Assembly: GCA_001599755.1 (NCBI GenBank)
Contig: BCHX01000001.1
Location: 1-64,000, forward strand
Direction of reading: 5' to 3'
DNA from: Gliomastix tumulicola
Lineage: Eukaryota; Ascomycota; Sordariomycetes; Hypocreales; Bionectriaceae
DNA length: 64,000 nt
The notes below the pieces were generated by a model, which was not told where the DNA came from, did no database searches, and was given only the letters and a program-made list of their open reading frames with translations. Below, piece by piece: positions 23,286-34,551 of this stretch. The position numbers and the translations under genes are program-made. Positions within the stretch are counted from its first letter, which is position 1. The number at the start of each line of letters is the position of its first letter.

Positions 23286-25028
23286 ATGTCCGTTCAAGAC
23301 GGCGCCCGTTTCGACTTCATCGTTGTGGGTGGTGGCACAGCGGGCAATATCGTCGCTGCGCGCCTAGCCGAGAACCCCAACGTTAGGATCTTGGTTGTTG
23401 AGGCCGGCATCGGCACCTCCATCGACAATGAAGAGATCCGCACGCCCGCGCTTGCAATGGAGATCCGGGGTAGTCAATATGACTGGGCCTATAAGACCAC
23501 CATGATCAAGCGCGATGATTACGAGCGCATCGAGAAGCCGAACACCCGCGGCAAAGCGCTTGGGGGCAGCTCGTCGCTGAACTACTTTTCATGGGTGCCT
23601 GGCTCCAAGGGCACCTTTGATATGTGGGAGGAGTACGGCGGCAAGGAGTGGACCTGGGATCCCCTCGTCCCTTACCTTCGAAAGAGCGTGACGTACCACG
23701 ACGATGCGGGCTTGTTTCCGAAGGAACTCAAGAAGATCGGCGCTGGTGGCCCGATCCCGATTGCCCATGCCGACCTCATGCCGGAAATGGGCCACTTCCG
23801 TGAGCTTCTCACCAAGGCTTGGAAGTCCACTGGCGAGCCTGTCTCCGAGAACATATTCGACGGCGAGATGCGTGGCCTTGTGCACAGCGTGAATACGATC
23901 TACAAAGGCCGACGGTCTGGTAGCTTTCTCGCAGTGGCCGGCAAGCAGAATATCACTGTCCTTCCCGAGGTCATTTCGAAGCGGCTGATCATCGACAATG
24001 CCGATCGCGCCGTCAAGGGAGTGACAGTGATCACAGGGACCGGGAAGGAACTGAGCTACTACGCCACCCGCGAAGTCATTGTGTCTCAGGGTGTCTTTGA
24101 GACCCCCAAGCTCCTGATGCTTAGCGGTATTGGTCCTGCTGCCGAGCTGGCCAAGCATAATATCCCACTAGTTGTCGACTCCCCTCATGTTGGCCAGCAT
24201 CTCCTGGACCACCCCGGTGTTCCTTTCGTCCTTCGAGTCAAGGATAACTACTCCATGGATAGCCATGTCCTCCGAGACGGACCTCTACGTAACCAGGTTC
24301 TTTCAACCTACTCCAAGGGCCATGCTGGTGCCATGGGGTCACCGTTCCTCGAGATGATTGGGTTCCCGCGCATTGACAAGTACCTGGAGAAGTCGCCCGA
24401 GTACCGCAAGGCAAAGGCGGCAAATGACGGCCTTGACCCCTTCTGTCCGTATGGCCAGCCTCATTTCGAGCTCGATTTCATCCCACTGTTCGGCAGTGCT
24501 TTCCAATGGCACTTCCCACACCCCAACAAGGGCAGCTACATGACTGTCATGGTCGACCTTGTCCGCCCGGTTTCCGAGGGCGGCGAAGTCACACTGAACA
24601 GCGCTGACCCCTTAGAGCAAGCCTCTATTAACTTGAACTACTTCAACGACGATCTTGACATCATTGCCATGCGCGAGGGCATCAGGTTCGCCTACGACGT
24701 TCTCAAGAATGGCGAAGGTTTCAAGGACGTCGTTGAGGATGAATATCCATGGGAAATGCCACTCCACGACGATGAGGCAATGAAGAGGACCGTCTTGGAC
24801 CGCTCTCAGACATCGTTCCATCCTTGCGGCACTGCTCGCCTGTCCAAGGACATCCAACAGGGTGTCGTGAGCCCCAGCCTGAAGGTGCACGGGGTCAAGA
24901 ATCTCCGAGTGATCGATGCGTCCGTCATCCCTGTCATTCCGGACTGCCGTATCCAGAACTCTGTTTACATGGTGGCAGAGAAGGGTTCAGACGCCATCAA
25001 GCGCGACCACGCCGATCTTTTCAATTAG
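23286..25028 (+). CDS. GMC oxidoreductase (FAD alcohol/sugar oxidase family)
   Basis: Single exon of 580 residues, usual for the family. The FAD dinucleotide loop VVGGGTAGN is at residues 13-21. The GMC signature NTRGKALGGSSSLNYFSW is at about 86-103 and SQGVFETPKLLMLSGIGP at about 265-282. The C-terminal catalytic site has TSFHPCGTARLS and RIQNSVYMVAEKGSDAI. Members oxidise alcohols, sugars or aryl alcohols and commonly pass electrons to oxygen, making hydrogen peroxide. The substrate cannot be told from the sequence. It has no signal peptide and no peroxisomal tail, so it is probably cytosolic. The divergent catalase partner fits a peroxide-producing oxidase. Confidence 0.9.
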   Translation: MSVQDGARFDFIVVGGGTAGNIVAARLAENPNVRILVVEAGIGTSIDNEEIRTPALAMEIRGSQYDWAYKTTMIKRDDYERIEKPNTRGKALGGSSSLNYFSWVPGSKGTFDMWEEYGGKEWTWDPLVPYLRKSVTYHDDAGLFPKELKKIGAGGPIPIAHADLMPEMGHFRELLTKAWKSTGEPVSENIFDGEMRGLVHSVNTIYKGRRSGSFLAVAGKQNITVLPEVISKRLIIDNADRAVKGVTVITGTGKELSYYATREVIVSQGVFETPKLLMLSGIGPAAELAKHNIPLVVDSPHVGQHLLDHPGVPFVLRVKDNYSMDSHVLRDGPLRNQVLSTYSKGHAGAMGSPFLEMIGFPRIDKYLEKSPEYRKAKAANDGLDPFCPYGQPHFELDFIPLFGSAFQWHFPHPNKGSYMTVMVDLVRPVSEGGEVTLNSADPLEQASINLNYFNDDLDIIAMREGIRFAYDVLKNGEGFKDVVEDEYPWEMPLHDDEAMKRTVLDRSQTSFHPCGTARLSKDIQQGVVSPSLKVHGVKNLRVIDASVIPVIPDCRIQNSVYMVAEKGSDAIKRDHADLFN

Positions 25029-25112
25029 TACTACATGCGTAGGTATAGTAGTTAGACAATTCAAAGTCCATCGACGGATGCTCCAGCCAGCCACCCTAAA
25101 GCGACCCCTTCG

Positions 25113-26474
25113 TTAGCTTTGCCGTCCAACTGCCGCCATATAAGCGAGATAGCTCTGGTATGTTTGCGACGGATATCGTGGCGACCGGACACCGGCAATC
25201 CTCCTAATAACATTCCCTCCGATGTTGGGGTCAGCATTCACGTAGTGGTAGACCTGATTCCACACAGGAGCAGTACTACCATTCTCTGCACCAGGATCGG
25301 GTATTCGCCTGTCCACTGGTTCAAACAAGATGTCGTACGCAGTCCTGTTAAGATTCTTCCACCACGCTACTGGAATAGAGAAGATGATACCCCCAGGAAT
25401 GTACCGCAAGATGTTGCTGTAGATGTCGCCACTGCCGTTGCTCTGCCTCGCAATGAACGTCTGGATACCTGTTACTTCCGTTCCGATATCAGACGGATTG
25501 CCCGCCGTGTCCTGGCAAATGATAGTTCCCCCGCCCTCGTCGTCTATGCCTTGAAGCATCCAGAGCAGGACCAGGTCTGAAAGCTTCTCGTTTGGATGCA
25601 CAGTGTCGCTGAAGAGGTTAAGTATAGGGAACAAGACCGTTTCCAGGAACGAGCCGCTTTCCCGCAGAAACTGGAATTCCTGCCTTGCGAGGTCATAATG
25701 GCAGCCCGGGAACCACGTTTGGCGAATCTTGAGGTCCTTGAGAGCTGGGTCGTTGGCGTGCCTCGAGTCCCTCTCCGCCAGGCATGGCTGGAATGTCCAG
25801 AAGCGGTCGTGCATGGCGAGGGCATGGTAGACTTTCTCCACGGCCGTCGATACTTTATTGTCATGTAGCCCCGGCCACTCGAATCCAGTCCCCGTGTGAT
25901 AGTTCAGCTTGGGCACGCCGCGGGCTCCAACGGTGTCAAAAAGCCCCATGAACTTGACTGGAGTCCGCACAGCGTGACTAACATCGGCTCTGAACCTGAT
26001 CATCTCGGGCGAGGAAGGATGATGAACGTCAAGTGGGCTTTGGTAAATGTCGTAAAGCTGATCCTTCAGAAAGCGGTTCGTGGTGTCCTGGATAATTCCG
26101 CAGGTGTTGATCATGCCGCCAACCGATCTGACGATGAAGGCACCTCGGCTGATGCCAAAAAGCCATACCTCAGTATGCACGCGGGCGGTCCATGTGAAAT
26201 TCTCCGCGATGAAGTTGTAGACGTCGCTACACTCCCGTTTCGCGTCCGTGGCCAGCGCACCGTTCCAAACATAACTCAGGAAGTCACCGCCCAAGCCGAC
26301 CCCGTCGAAATATCTCGCACAAACATCGCCGGTTGGCGAGTTATAGACGGCAAGGTCTGCGTTGAGATCGATACCAATCATCCGCGCAAGAATATTAATG
26401 TTACTTGTCGTGTTCGTTTGTCGGCCGCACCAGGTGCCGTCACACAGGACGATGACTCTTTTTGTGGCTGCCAT
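25113..26474 (-). CDS. DUF2235 alpha/beta-hydrolase-like protein
   Basis: Single exon of 453 residues from the Met at 26474. The N-terminus KRVIVLCDGTWCG is followed by SNINILARMI and FDGVGLGGDF. The nucleophile-elbow motif FGISRGAFIVRSVGGMI comes next, then VKFMGLFDTVGARGVP and VYHALAMHDRFWTFQP. These are the hallmarks of DUF2235, a family related to phospholipase-like bacterial effectors and widespread but uncharacterised in fungi. The gene converges on the GMC oxidoreductase with 84 bp between stops. A TATA-like ATAAAA on the minus strand (26567-26572) lies about 95 bp upstream. Confidence 0.88.
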   Translation of the reverse strand: MAATKRVIVLCDGTWCGRQTNTTSNINILARMIGIDLNADLAVYNSPTGDVCARYFDGVGLGGDFLSYVWNGALATDAKRECSDVYNFIAENFTWTARVHTEVWLFGISRGAFIVRSVGGMINTCGIIQDTTNRFLKDQLYDIYQSPLDVHHPSSPEMIRFRADVSHAVRTPVKFMGLFDTVGARGVPKLNYHTGTGFEWPGLHDNKVSTAVEKVYHALAMHDRFWTFQPCLAERDSRHANDPALKDLKIRQTWFPGCHYDLARQEFQFLRESGSFLETVLFPILNLFSDTVHPNEKLSDLVLLWMLQGIDDEGGGTIICQDTAGNPSDIGTEVTGIQTFIARQSNGSGDIYSNILRYIPGGIIFSIPVAWWKNLNRTAYDILFEPVDRRIPDPGAENGSTAPVWNQVYHYVNADPNIGGNVIRRIAGVRSPRYPSQTYQSYLAYMAAVGRQS

Positions 26475-27368
26475 TCTGGGGACAATTATAGAAGATTGCT
26501 CCAAAATGAGCTACAGGAGGTGTGTCAGTTGGGGAGAGTATTCAATCCAGATGCCGCTGGGACCTCTTTTATGCTTCACTGTGACAAAGAACAGTCGTCT
26601 GGCACGCTCACTACTGTTCTGGACTACTGTTCTGGATTTAGTATAAGTAGTCATACTTAACATGCTCGTCATGGTGAATGAGGAGAATAAGTGCCAGAGC
26701 ATCTTCTTGGTGGCTTTGTGGTGGTTCAAACTCTATAAGGGTATGGTGAGTGATTGGCGCCTGCTCTTACTTGGTCTAGATCCATGAAGACCGAGTGTTG
26801 TATCATAAAATTCCAATGCGTGGGGAGGGGAAAGAACGTCATGTCCTCGACTGGAATGCGAGTTTGACCCCTCCACGGCGCACGTGCTGTAGAATCAATC
26901 TTACGTTGGCATCTAAATGAGCATGCTACATTATGGAATTCGAGACCGTGAGGAGACTGTCACCCGTATAAGCGCCTCGTATTAACTTTAACGTTACCCG
27001 TATGCGTATTGTTCTACCTGACACATCGATAATGATGGGCCTCCTTGTCTGGGCCTCTCACTAAGCTAGGTCCTCATATGCATGTTGTCTATTTGGTGGG
27101 CGCTGTTCGTCGCTGTCCGTGAGGTTAGAGCTACCCATGCCGATGGTCTTGTCCAAGGGATAACTCTTCCTCGTATTAACTAGCTCAAGGTTGGAAGATT
27201 GTAGGCAGCTAACAGCAAGGTTTTGCAGCTCAGTCTGTGCCTTGCCTGCGAGAGAGACGTGTCGCGTCATTTTTTTCATGCTTGGCCCCTGGGAAGCGGA
27301 GGACTGATTTGTCGGCCACGCTGTGGTGACCCGAGAGGTGAGATGAGATACTATTAGCATCCTTACAA
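26475..27368. other. intergenic, possible stray 3' exon
   Basis: Contains the promoter of the DUF2235 gene. At 27061-27360 (minus) a 100-codon Ser/Gln-rich frame follows the regulator's stop codon, but I see no acceptable donor before that stop, so it is not joined to the regulator. Confidence 0.4.
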
Positions 27369-29005
27369 TTATAATTGGCCAGTAAATATGAGCTTAGTTG
27401 TCAACGTTCGCAGGTCGCGGAACGTCCAAAACACTGAATATCCATCAATCTCCTCAATTGCCCAAGGCCCGGCTCCAATTTCTTCTCGGACCTGCTGCGC
27501 CAGGTCGGGAAATACGTCACCAGGATTCTCCCACATGTTCAAGATAGCCCTGCAATTTTCAAATCCTGTCTGGTACCAGAGTCGCAACATGATGCGCACA
27601 GTTTGAGCCTGGATGCTCACGAGTAGAGACATCCGATTGAGCAAGATTTGCGGACAGACAAAAGTGCTGCGAGCGAGAGCGCATAGAAACAGTAAAACGC
27701 CAGGGACAGGTCGTAATGCTATGAGAGCTCCCAACGTATCTGCATGTTCGAGTACATAGCTGTAGAATGAGAGCAGCAGCAAACTCGACAGGCAGTGAAT
27801 AACGACGGATTCTGGAGTGGCTGGAAGATCATCGCGAGTGTCTAGAAGCGACGGCGGGAGGCAAACCTGCCAGAGAAGACACTCATATTCCAGCTTTGAC
27901 CAGACCACTGGCGTGTCGGGTTGCATCCCCTCAGCTCCCATCGCCATCCGCCGCTGGTCGAACTCCGCGGCATGGCGGGAGAGACGAAGATAGTGATGAC
28001 TGAAGCTCTCTGGGTCTAGCGACTCGGCAAAGTTCTGCAAAACTTTTACTGGCAAGTGAAGTGGCTTATGGCGATGGCCTGCGAGACGCCTCCAGACATT
28101 GGTGAGCAGAGTGCCTGACAAGACCGGCGGCGGTATCAGCACTGTTGCATTTGCGAGTTCATGCTCAACACTGTCAAATATCTGCTGGTGTTCTCAGTCA
28201 ATGGCTGTCCAAAGCAGTGGTGGGGAGGGGGCGGGGAGGGAAAACTTGCCTTTTGGAGGAGCTCGTCATCGTAAGGGATGAATGGGCACACCAGAAGAGT
28301 ACCAGCGATGGCGGTCATAGACAGCCGTCCTTGCTGCAGAATTGATACCGCCACCTCCGTATGGGATGGGAGGCTGGCGGCTTCCGTAATAGAATTTAAA
28401 GACAGGAGAGAAGCCAAATGAATGCAATTCTTCAAGTCGGCATCTCCTCGGAGTTCGTCTTCTTCGAGCATCTCTTCTGTGACAAATGGCCAAAAGGGAT
28501 GTACATCCTTCCAATATTGCTGCCCTGTGGTGGGAAAGCCATTAGGAGAGCTATCAGCGGTGTGTCTGGGCTGGAAGAGCCGCTTGTTGGCCATGTCGCC
28601 CCGACCAGCGAGAGGCAGTTGGCAATCGCCCTCCTTTAGAGTCCCCGAGACGCGGCCATTGTTGTCGCGGCCATTGTCACTACTCCCACTGTCTCCCTCG
28701 AGAACATGCAAATCAGGCCCAGCTCTCCCAACTTGGGCAGCAATTTGCTTGGATATTTGCCTCCGCTTGAGACTCGGCTGACGGGGGCTGAATTCACAGG
28801 CCAGATCGAGGTGCTGACAGTCGGAACATCGGGTCGAATGCCGCGGCACGACACATCTCTTCTTGCGATGGCGACAGTAATCGCATGACTTGAACATGGT
28901 GCTACATTGACGCCGATCCGTGCCGACTGCAGGAGCTGCTTGGGGAGGAGGAAGGATGCAGGTTTGTGCGGAAAAAAGTGCGGAGAAAATGTCGGCGCCC
29001 TCCAT
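27369..29005 (-). CDS. Zn2Cys6 transcription factor with GC-AG intron
   Basis: Two exons, 29005-28250 and 28184-27369, give 523 residues (487 if translation begins at the Met at 28897, just before the zinc cluster). The cluster is SCDYCRHRKKRC...RCSDCQHLDLAC, followed by PSLKRRQ, a linker common in xylanolytic and quinate-type regulators. The middle has YWKDVHPFWPFVTEEM and IHLASLLSLNSITEA, the beginning of the fungal regulator domain. The intron uses GCAAGT as donor and ends in the tandem acceptor CAGCAG, so a one-residue variant is possible. The spliced junction reads DELLQKQIFDSVEHEL, continuous helix-like sequence. It is a nuclear regulator of unknown targets, divergent from the secreted protein gene. 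Confidence 0.82.
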
Positions 29006-29744
29006 GTAAAGGGCTCGGCTAATGGACGAGTACGAGTACTCACACGTGCACTAGCAAGCTTCCCCACGGGTGTTCCCCATGACATTCCCCATGCCCCAGC
29101 TGGGAAGGAGGGAATTTTCTCGTTGCCAAGCAAGGCATTGTCAGCGGTTCCCCATGTGATTGTCCCCGAATGAGGGGAACCTATGATTTGGCGGGTCTGC
29201 ACGAGTCAAGAAACCGACCTGGATGCACAGAAAGGTTAGCTTGAGGACATGCGAGGTTCTGTTCTGCTGTTGAGAATTATTTCGTCTGTGCTGGTTAGGA
29301 TTCATGATGGCGACCTCGTTAAGCCAAGTCGATGGTAATGAGTTCAAGGGAATCTGCCATTATCCTAGGAATGGGGAAATTTCCTCATCGCTGATGGGTG
29401 CCTGTCGATCACGAGTCGCCTCGGAAATTAGGTTTCATCCAGTGACCATTTACGGGACGCCGGACGGTACGTAACATCAAAAGGACTGCAAGGAATTCGT
29501 GTGCTGAATACCAGGGGTAAGGAGGAAATTCAGTCGGCATTTTCTGCGGCTTGGCAAATGGTCGTGATTTTGGACGCACCTTAGTTAGGTACCTATATCA
29601 AGCACGTCCAATGTGTCCATTGGCTCAACCAGCAACCTCGCGGAGATCTTGTGGTTCTTTATTTTCGTCTCTTCTGTTTCTTGATAGGCCCATCTCTCAC
29701 TTTCCCCGTTGTCTTGACCAATTTATACCCTCTCCAGGTCTTTG
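29006..29744. other. divergent intergenic region
   Basis: Between the regulator (minus) and the secreted protein (plus). No gene or recognised site is seen. Confidence 0.5.
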
Positions 29745-31456
29745 ATGAGAATCTCACCAACGATGTTCGCTCAATTAGGAGCCGTCCTCGCTCTTCAGAT
29801 CGTGGGCGTTCTTGCCGATCTATCTGGGGAGGCTTTGGCCATGGTGGAGGATTCGATGGCGTGGATGGACAGATTCTACGACCCCAAGCTCGCTCAGCTT
29901 TACGACCTCGAGTCCAAAGCAGCCATGAACCACGAGACCCTCACCTCGGCATGGTATGCTGTTGGTCTCCTCGCCCGGAACGGGAATGACGGGGAAGACG
30001 TGTCCAGAGCCGAGTTCATCATTTCCTACATCATCGCCGACCAGCACGACAACCCGGCAGACTTATGGTATGGCGGCTACACTAGGGAGCCCGAAGAGCC
30101 TGATGTCGGCACCGGAGTGTATCCGGCGAGGCAGTATGTCTCATGGGACCCCAACTGGCGGGGGTTCGTTGGTCTCAGCTTCATCACCATGTACGAGGAT
30201 TTTGGCGATTTACTCTCCGAATCGACCAAAGACTTGATGCTTGAAAGCCTCTTCAATTGCAGTGTTGGCGATTCCTATCGCGAGGGAGGAGTGAATGGCG
30301 ACAACCTGTACCCGGCCTACAGCAACCCAGCAATTATGCGCGCGATTGGGACCGGCTGGACTGGCCGCATGACTGGCGACGAGAACATGACAACAGCCGG
30401 CGAGGACTACGCGAAGAAAATCATCGACTTATGGGATATACATGATACCCTATCCGAGTTTAATTCGGCCACTTACACGGGTATCTCACTCTTCGGCCTC
30501 ACTCTCTGGTGCAAATACATGCCCGAAGACTCCATCATGGCACGCCGTGGGCCTGACCTGCTTCGCGGCACGTGGAACACAACGGCCCAGCTCTGGCACG
30601 CCAACATGCAGAATCTGGCTGGGCCATGGGATCGCTCCTACAGCTTCGATATGAACATACATCTCGGCCACCTCTCCCTATGGCTGGCACCCATCATCGG
30701 CAGGAAAGAATCGGGCCTTCGAGAATACCCAGAGACCATGAGTCACGCTCGCGACTGGGCCTGGGCTCCGCTCATCGCTGTGCATTCTGAGTTCCACAAC
30801 TCTCTGCTGTCGGAGGAGCTAAAAGAATCACTCAAGACCTTCGACGGGGAGAGGACATGGAGAGGACAAGCGTATTACCCACCATATGACCTGGAGTCAA
30901 GGAACATTACGACTTGGCTGGGCGAGAAGTTGATGATTGGCGCCCAGTCCTACCGCACCCAGAGTCGAAATGGGCCATCCAACAATAACGGCCAGTTCCA
31001 TCCCGCCGTTGCGCAGTGGATGCATGGGGATGGCGAAGTTGGCTGGCTTTCGGTACGTTTTACATCAGCCGTGTCCCTGTCATCGTCATTGGCGGAAGTT
31101 TGGCCCGTACTCACCTTCGCCTATAGCTCCGCTCCAGTCAAGCCCATATGAAGGCAGATGTCTCTCCCAACCGCCTCAAGCTCACGTACCCTGACGGGGG
31201 TGCCGACTCCGTTTTTGCATTCTTTGTGTCACCGTCCGTGCGTCAACCTAATGTCAAGGGGTGGGAGGACATTCAAGGCGTATCCATCTCCATTTCTGGA
31301 AATGTGGACGAGGCCTTCACTCTCACGTTTGCCGGTCGCTATGGAGGTGCGGCTGGCCCATACTACGATCACAACTATTGGCGGTTTGAGCACAAGATGC
31401 CTGCAGGGTTTGAAGGTACACCGGAACTCATTATTGATTTCATCCCCGAGGAATAG
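29745..31456 (+). CDS. secreted protein of unrecognised family
   Basis: Exons 29745-31052 and 31127-31456 with a 74-nt intron give 545 residues. A signal peptide follows the second Met (MFAQLGAVLALQIVGVLA). The mature part is rich in Trp, Tyr and acidic residues, with repeated helix-like blocks such as SAWYAVGLLARNG, VSWDPNWRGFVGLSFI, GDNLYPAYSNPAIMRAIGTGW, NIHLGHLSLWLAPI and GEVGWLS, and several N-glycosylation sites. The block spacing suggests an all-helical toroid as in many glycosidases and lyases, but this is a guess from pattern only. The C-terminal 110 residues look beta-rich. It lies next to a GH2 beta-mannosidase, so a role in polysaccharide attack is plausible. Confidence 0.75.
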
Positions 31457-31900
31457 GAGGTCATGGAATACAAACGCGTTGCTCTGCAACCCTCTGTAAG
31501 CCGATAAATTTCAGATAGGTTTAGGAGATTGATTGAATGCAGACTGGTTGTGTGTATGTGGCTCCTTCCTAGCTGGATACAATATCTCATTTGATGGTAA
31601 GACACTCTGCTATTACCGTGTTTAGACCGTCCGCTTGGTAGCATCTGCTAATATTGTTTCCAACGATAAGCCTGAAAGTTGAGCCTCACACATTTGGGGT
31701 GACGGGGCGACGGTTTTTGAGCCCTTATTACTTACAAGGCCGAATGCAACAACCAGTAAGCACGCTCGTTAAATTTATGCATCTAGATGCTCTCTCTAGT
31801 CTCTTATATCGACCTTCTCTCTATTTCCCCCACAACCACAAGAAGCCTAGCAGCTTAGTGAATGGCTTGTTCTTTACTGAAGCCTGTTCGCATACAACTT
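31457..31900. other. convergent 3' intergenic region
   Basis: Between the stops of the secreted protein and the beta-mannosidase. No gene seen. Confidence 0.5.
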
Positions 31901-34551
31901 TCAAGTGCCATTCATCTGCCGTCTGTTTGGTATCCATTCCATCCCGTAGTAACGCATCCCCACATCATCTCCTTCCAACAAGCCTTTGGCGTCAACGACG
32001 TACACATCTCCGGGGAAAACGTCAATCCCATTATCGCCCCAAGTAAGATGACGGTTCTCATCAGTGATGTAAAGTTCAAGACTCTTCAGGGGCGCACTTG
32101 AGGTGACTTCGACCTCGCCGTTTAAAATTCGAAGGTTAATGTCGTAAGAGGAGGGAAGGTGGACGTGTTTCAGCGGTTGTGGCCAGTCTGACGCACGAGC
32201 AATGACACGTCCGTCGATGTCCCTGGCAATGGCCTGTATGGCTGTCCGATCGCCCACTTTGTGGTCTGTCATCAACTCCGTAGAGCGGTTTGAAGAGAGA
32301 ACCTGGCGCTCCAGGACCTTCTTGTTGAGAATATTCCCAGTCTCGGTATCAAAGAGGCGCAGTTCCACGTTCACGACTATTTCTTCAAGTATAGTGTTCA
32401 CGGCCCACATGTCAAAGATGTAGTCCTTTTTCGACAAGTCATGAGGGGCTCCTGGAACTTGAGGTGGTGGCGACTTGAGGCGCTTTAAGTCGGGCGTTGA
32501 GCGATGAATTCCAATGACGAGCGGCGCCGACTCCCGCTTTACCGCGTAGAAGGCCAATTTTCGCTCCCCATAGAAGTCAATCATCCCCCAACTGGACGCG
32601 GGCCAGCAGTCATTGAGCTAAAATGATCCATCAGTGAGCTTGGTTTCTCTTATAATTCTCACGTGCTTATGTGCGAGCAGAAACATACCTGCCATATAAG
32701 TTGACCTCCGCAGTACTCATGACCTGGCCCCTTCCACTGCCGTCGACAGCTGCGTACAGCAAATGCAAGGCATTCCGCCTGGACAAGCTGCGTTGCGTAG
32801 GTCCAGCTCTCTAGACGCATTGAATCTACTCGCAAGTTCTCCAAAACGTAGAGTGCCAGTCTTCGAATTCCTCCCTCTGCCTTGTTGTGCAATTCCATCG
32901 CCGCACTCTGGGGGTGACGCTGCGAGGGATCTGTTATGAAACGTGGCACAGATCTGACCGACGGATAAGCCAGCATACCGAATTCTGAGACGAATCTGCC
33001 TGTAAGCTTGTCCCATAACTGGTATGGCTCTTGAGATCCGTGCCAAACATTCCACTGGTGGATGTCGCCGATCTCGCGGTCATCAGTCCTGTTGCCACCC
33101 CAAGGAGAGCTTGGATGGTAGGGCACATTGGGGCAGTATTGGCGCATGGCGGCAGGAAAGTGAGTCTCATAGATGGTTCTGGCGGGGAAGTCTGTCTCTG
33201 TCCAGTCTCCAGAATGGTCATCCGGGTCATAATCCAGCCCGAGTGACTCGATGACCTGGTAGTCTTCGTTATTGCCGGCGTAGATGACTACAGAGCAGTA
33301 AGTCCTCAACCGCTTGAGCTGGTCTGCTGCTTCTATTTTCACGCTCTCTGCGAACTCCTCGTAGCAAGGGTACTGGCCACAGGCGAACATGAAGTCCTGC
33401 CAGACCAGGACACCACGGCGATCGCATTCGGCGTAAAAATCCTCATGCTCGTAGATGCCGCCTCCCCAGACTCTCAGCATGTTCTGGTTGCCTTGTAGGC
33501 AGCTTTCAATTGATGCCACGTAGTCCTCTGTCGTCAATGCCGTGATGAAGGAGTGGTCTGGAATGTAGTTGGCCCCCGAGATGTATATTGGCTGGTTATT
33601 AACCTCGAGGAAGAAACTGCTTCCGGGCTCGCCAGCAAGTGGCTGTTGAACTAGTCGAACTCGACGGATGCCCACGCTTATTGTGCTGGTGTGAGCAATG
33701 ATTCCATCCTTGTTTCGAATGCACAGCTCCACTGCGTGGAATACTTGCGGGCCGTGGTGAATGGGATACCACAACTCTGGTTGAGAAATGCTGAAGCACA
33801 CGCTTCCCTGAGTCTCGTCGACACCCATCATAGTTCTCGACTGAAAGACACGCCCATCAGGGCAAGTGACGGAGACATCAACGTCGATGTCCCTGTCGTG
33901 TATCGCGCTCCATGACACAGTCAGAATTGCCTGTTGCAAATCCTCTGCCAACGTGGCATCCGCAAAAACATCGTAGGATGTCGCAAAATAGCTCTCAAGC
34001 CGAATCTCGCGGTACGGGCCGCATGACAGGAGCAACGGGCCCCAATCCCAGCCGTAGTGGTAGGCGGCCTTGCGCACGTGTAACCGAGACCCTTCTCCGT
34101 TAAATGCACGGAATCTTCCATGTTTCAATTCCAAGGCACGACCCTCATGAAGTGCACTTCGGAAGATAATCAACAGAGAGTTTCTGCCAGGCTGTAAGAA
34201 ATCCGTGACATTGACACGGTGGCGATTAAACATGTTGGAGGAAGTGAGTATCGGATGTCCATTCAGAAAGACAGACGCAAAGGTGTCCAGCCCTTCAAAA
34301 ACGAGATCCTGTCGAGTATGGGTGACGTTCGGCTCATACATGAACTCGCACTTATATTCCCAGTCCGACTCGCCAACCCACTGCACAAGCGGCTCGTTCT
34401 GGTCTAGGAATGGGTCGGGAATGCATCCAGCGTCGAGCAGGTCCACGAAGATTTCTGTCGTGGGTTTGGAGTGAACACAGGCGTGCCACTCTTCATCGTG
34501 GCCGTGGCGACGCCATTTCCATCCGAAAAGCGTCTGCGAGCTTGATGCCAT
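31901..34551 (-). CDS. beta-mannosidase, GH2
   Basis: Exons 34551-32689 and 32617-31901 with a 71-nt intron give 859 residues, the length of the intracellular MndB-type enzymes. The N-terminal sugar-binding part has WVGESDWEYKCEF and HVRKAAYHYGWDWGP. The acid/base Glu is in YAGNNEDYQ and the nucleophile Glu in FVSEFGML, with RVWGGGIYE and QLNDCWPASSWG between and after them. The enzyme releases mannose from the non-reducing ends of mannobiose and manno-oligosaccharides. No signal peptide is seen, so it acts inside the cell on imported sugars. The divergent neighbour is a sugar transporter, which would supply the substrate. Confidence 0.94.

Noticed and set aside
23589..24158. 189-codon minus frame
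   Set aside because: Antisense shadow of the GMC oxidoreductase, which has codon-biased third positions.
25896..26660. 254-codon + strand frame
   Set aside because: Antisense shadow of the DUF2235 gene, with no family features.
27061..27360. 3' exon of the regulator at 27369-29005
   Set aside because: No acceptable donor precedes the regulator's stop codon.
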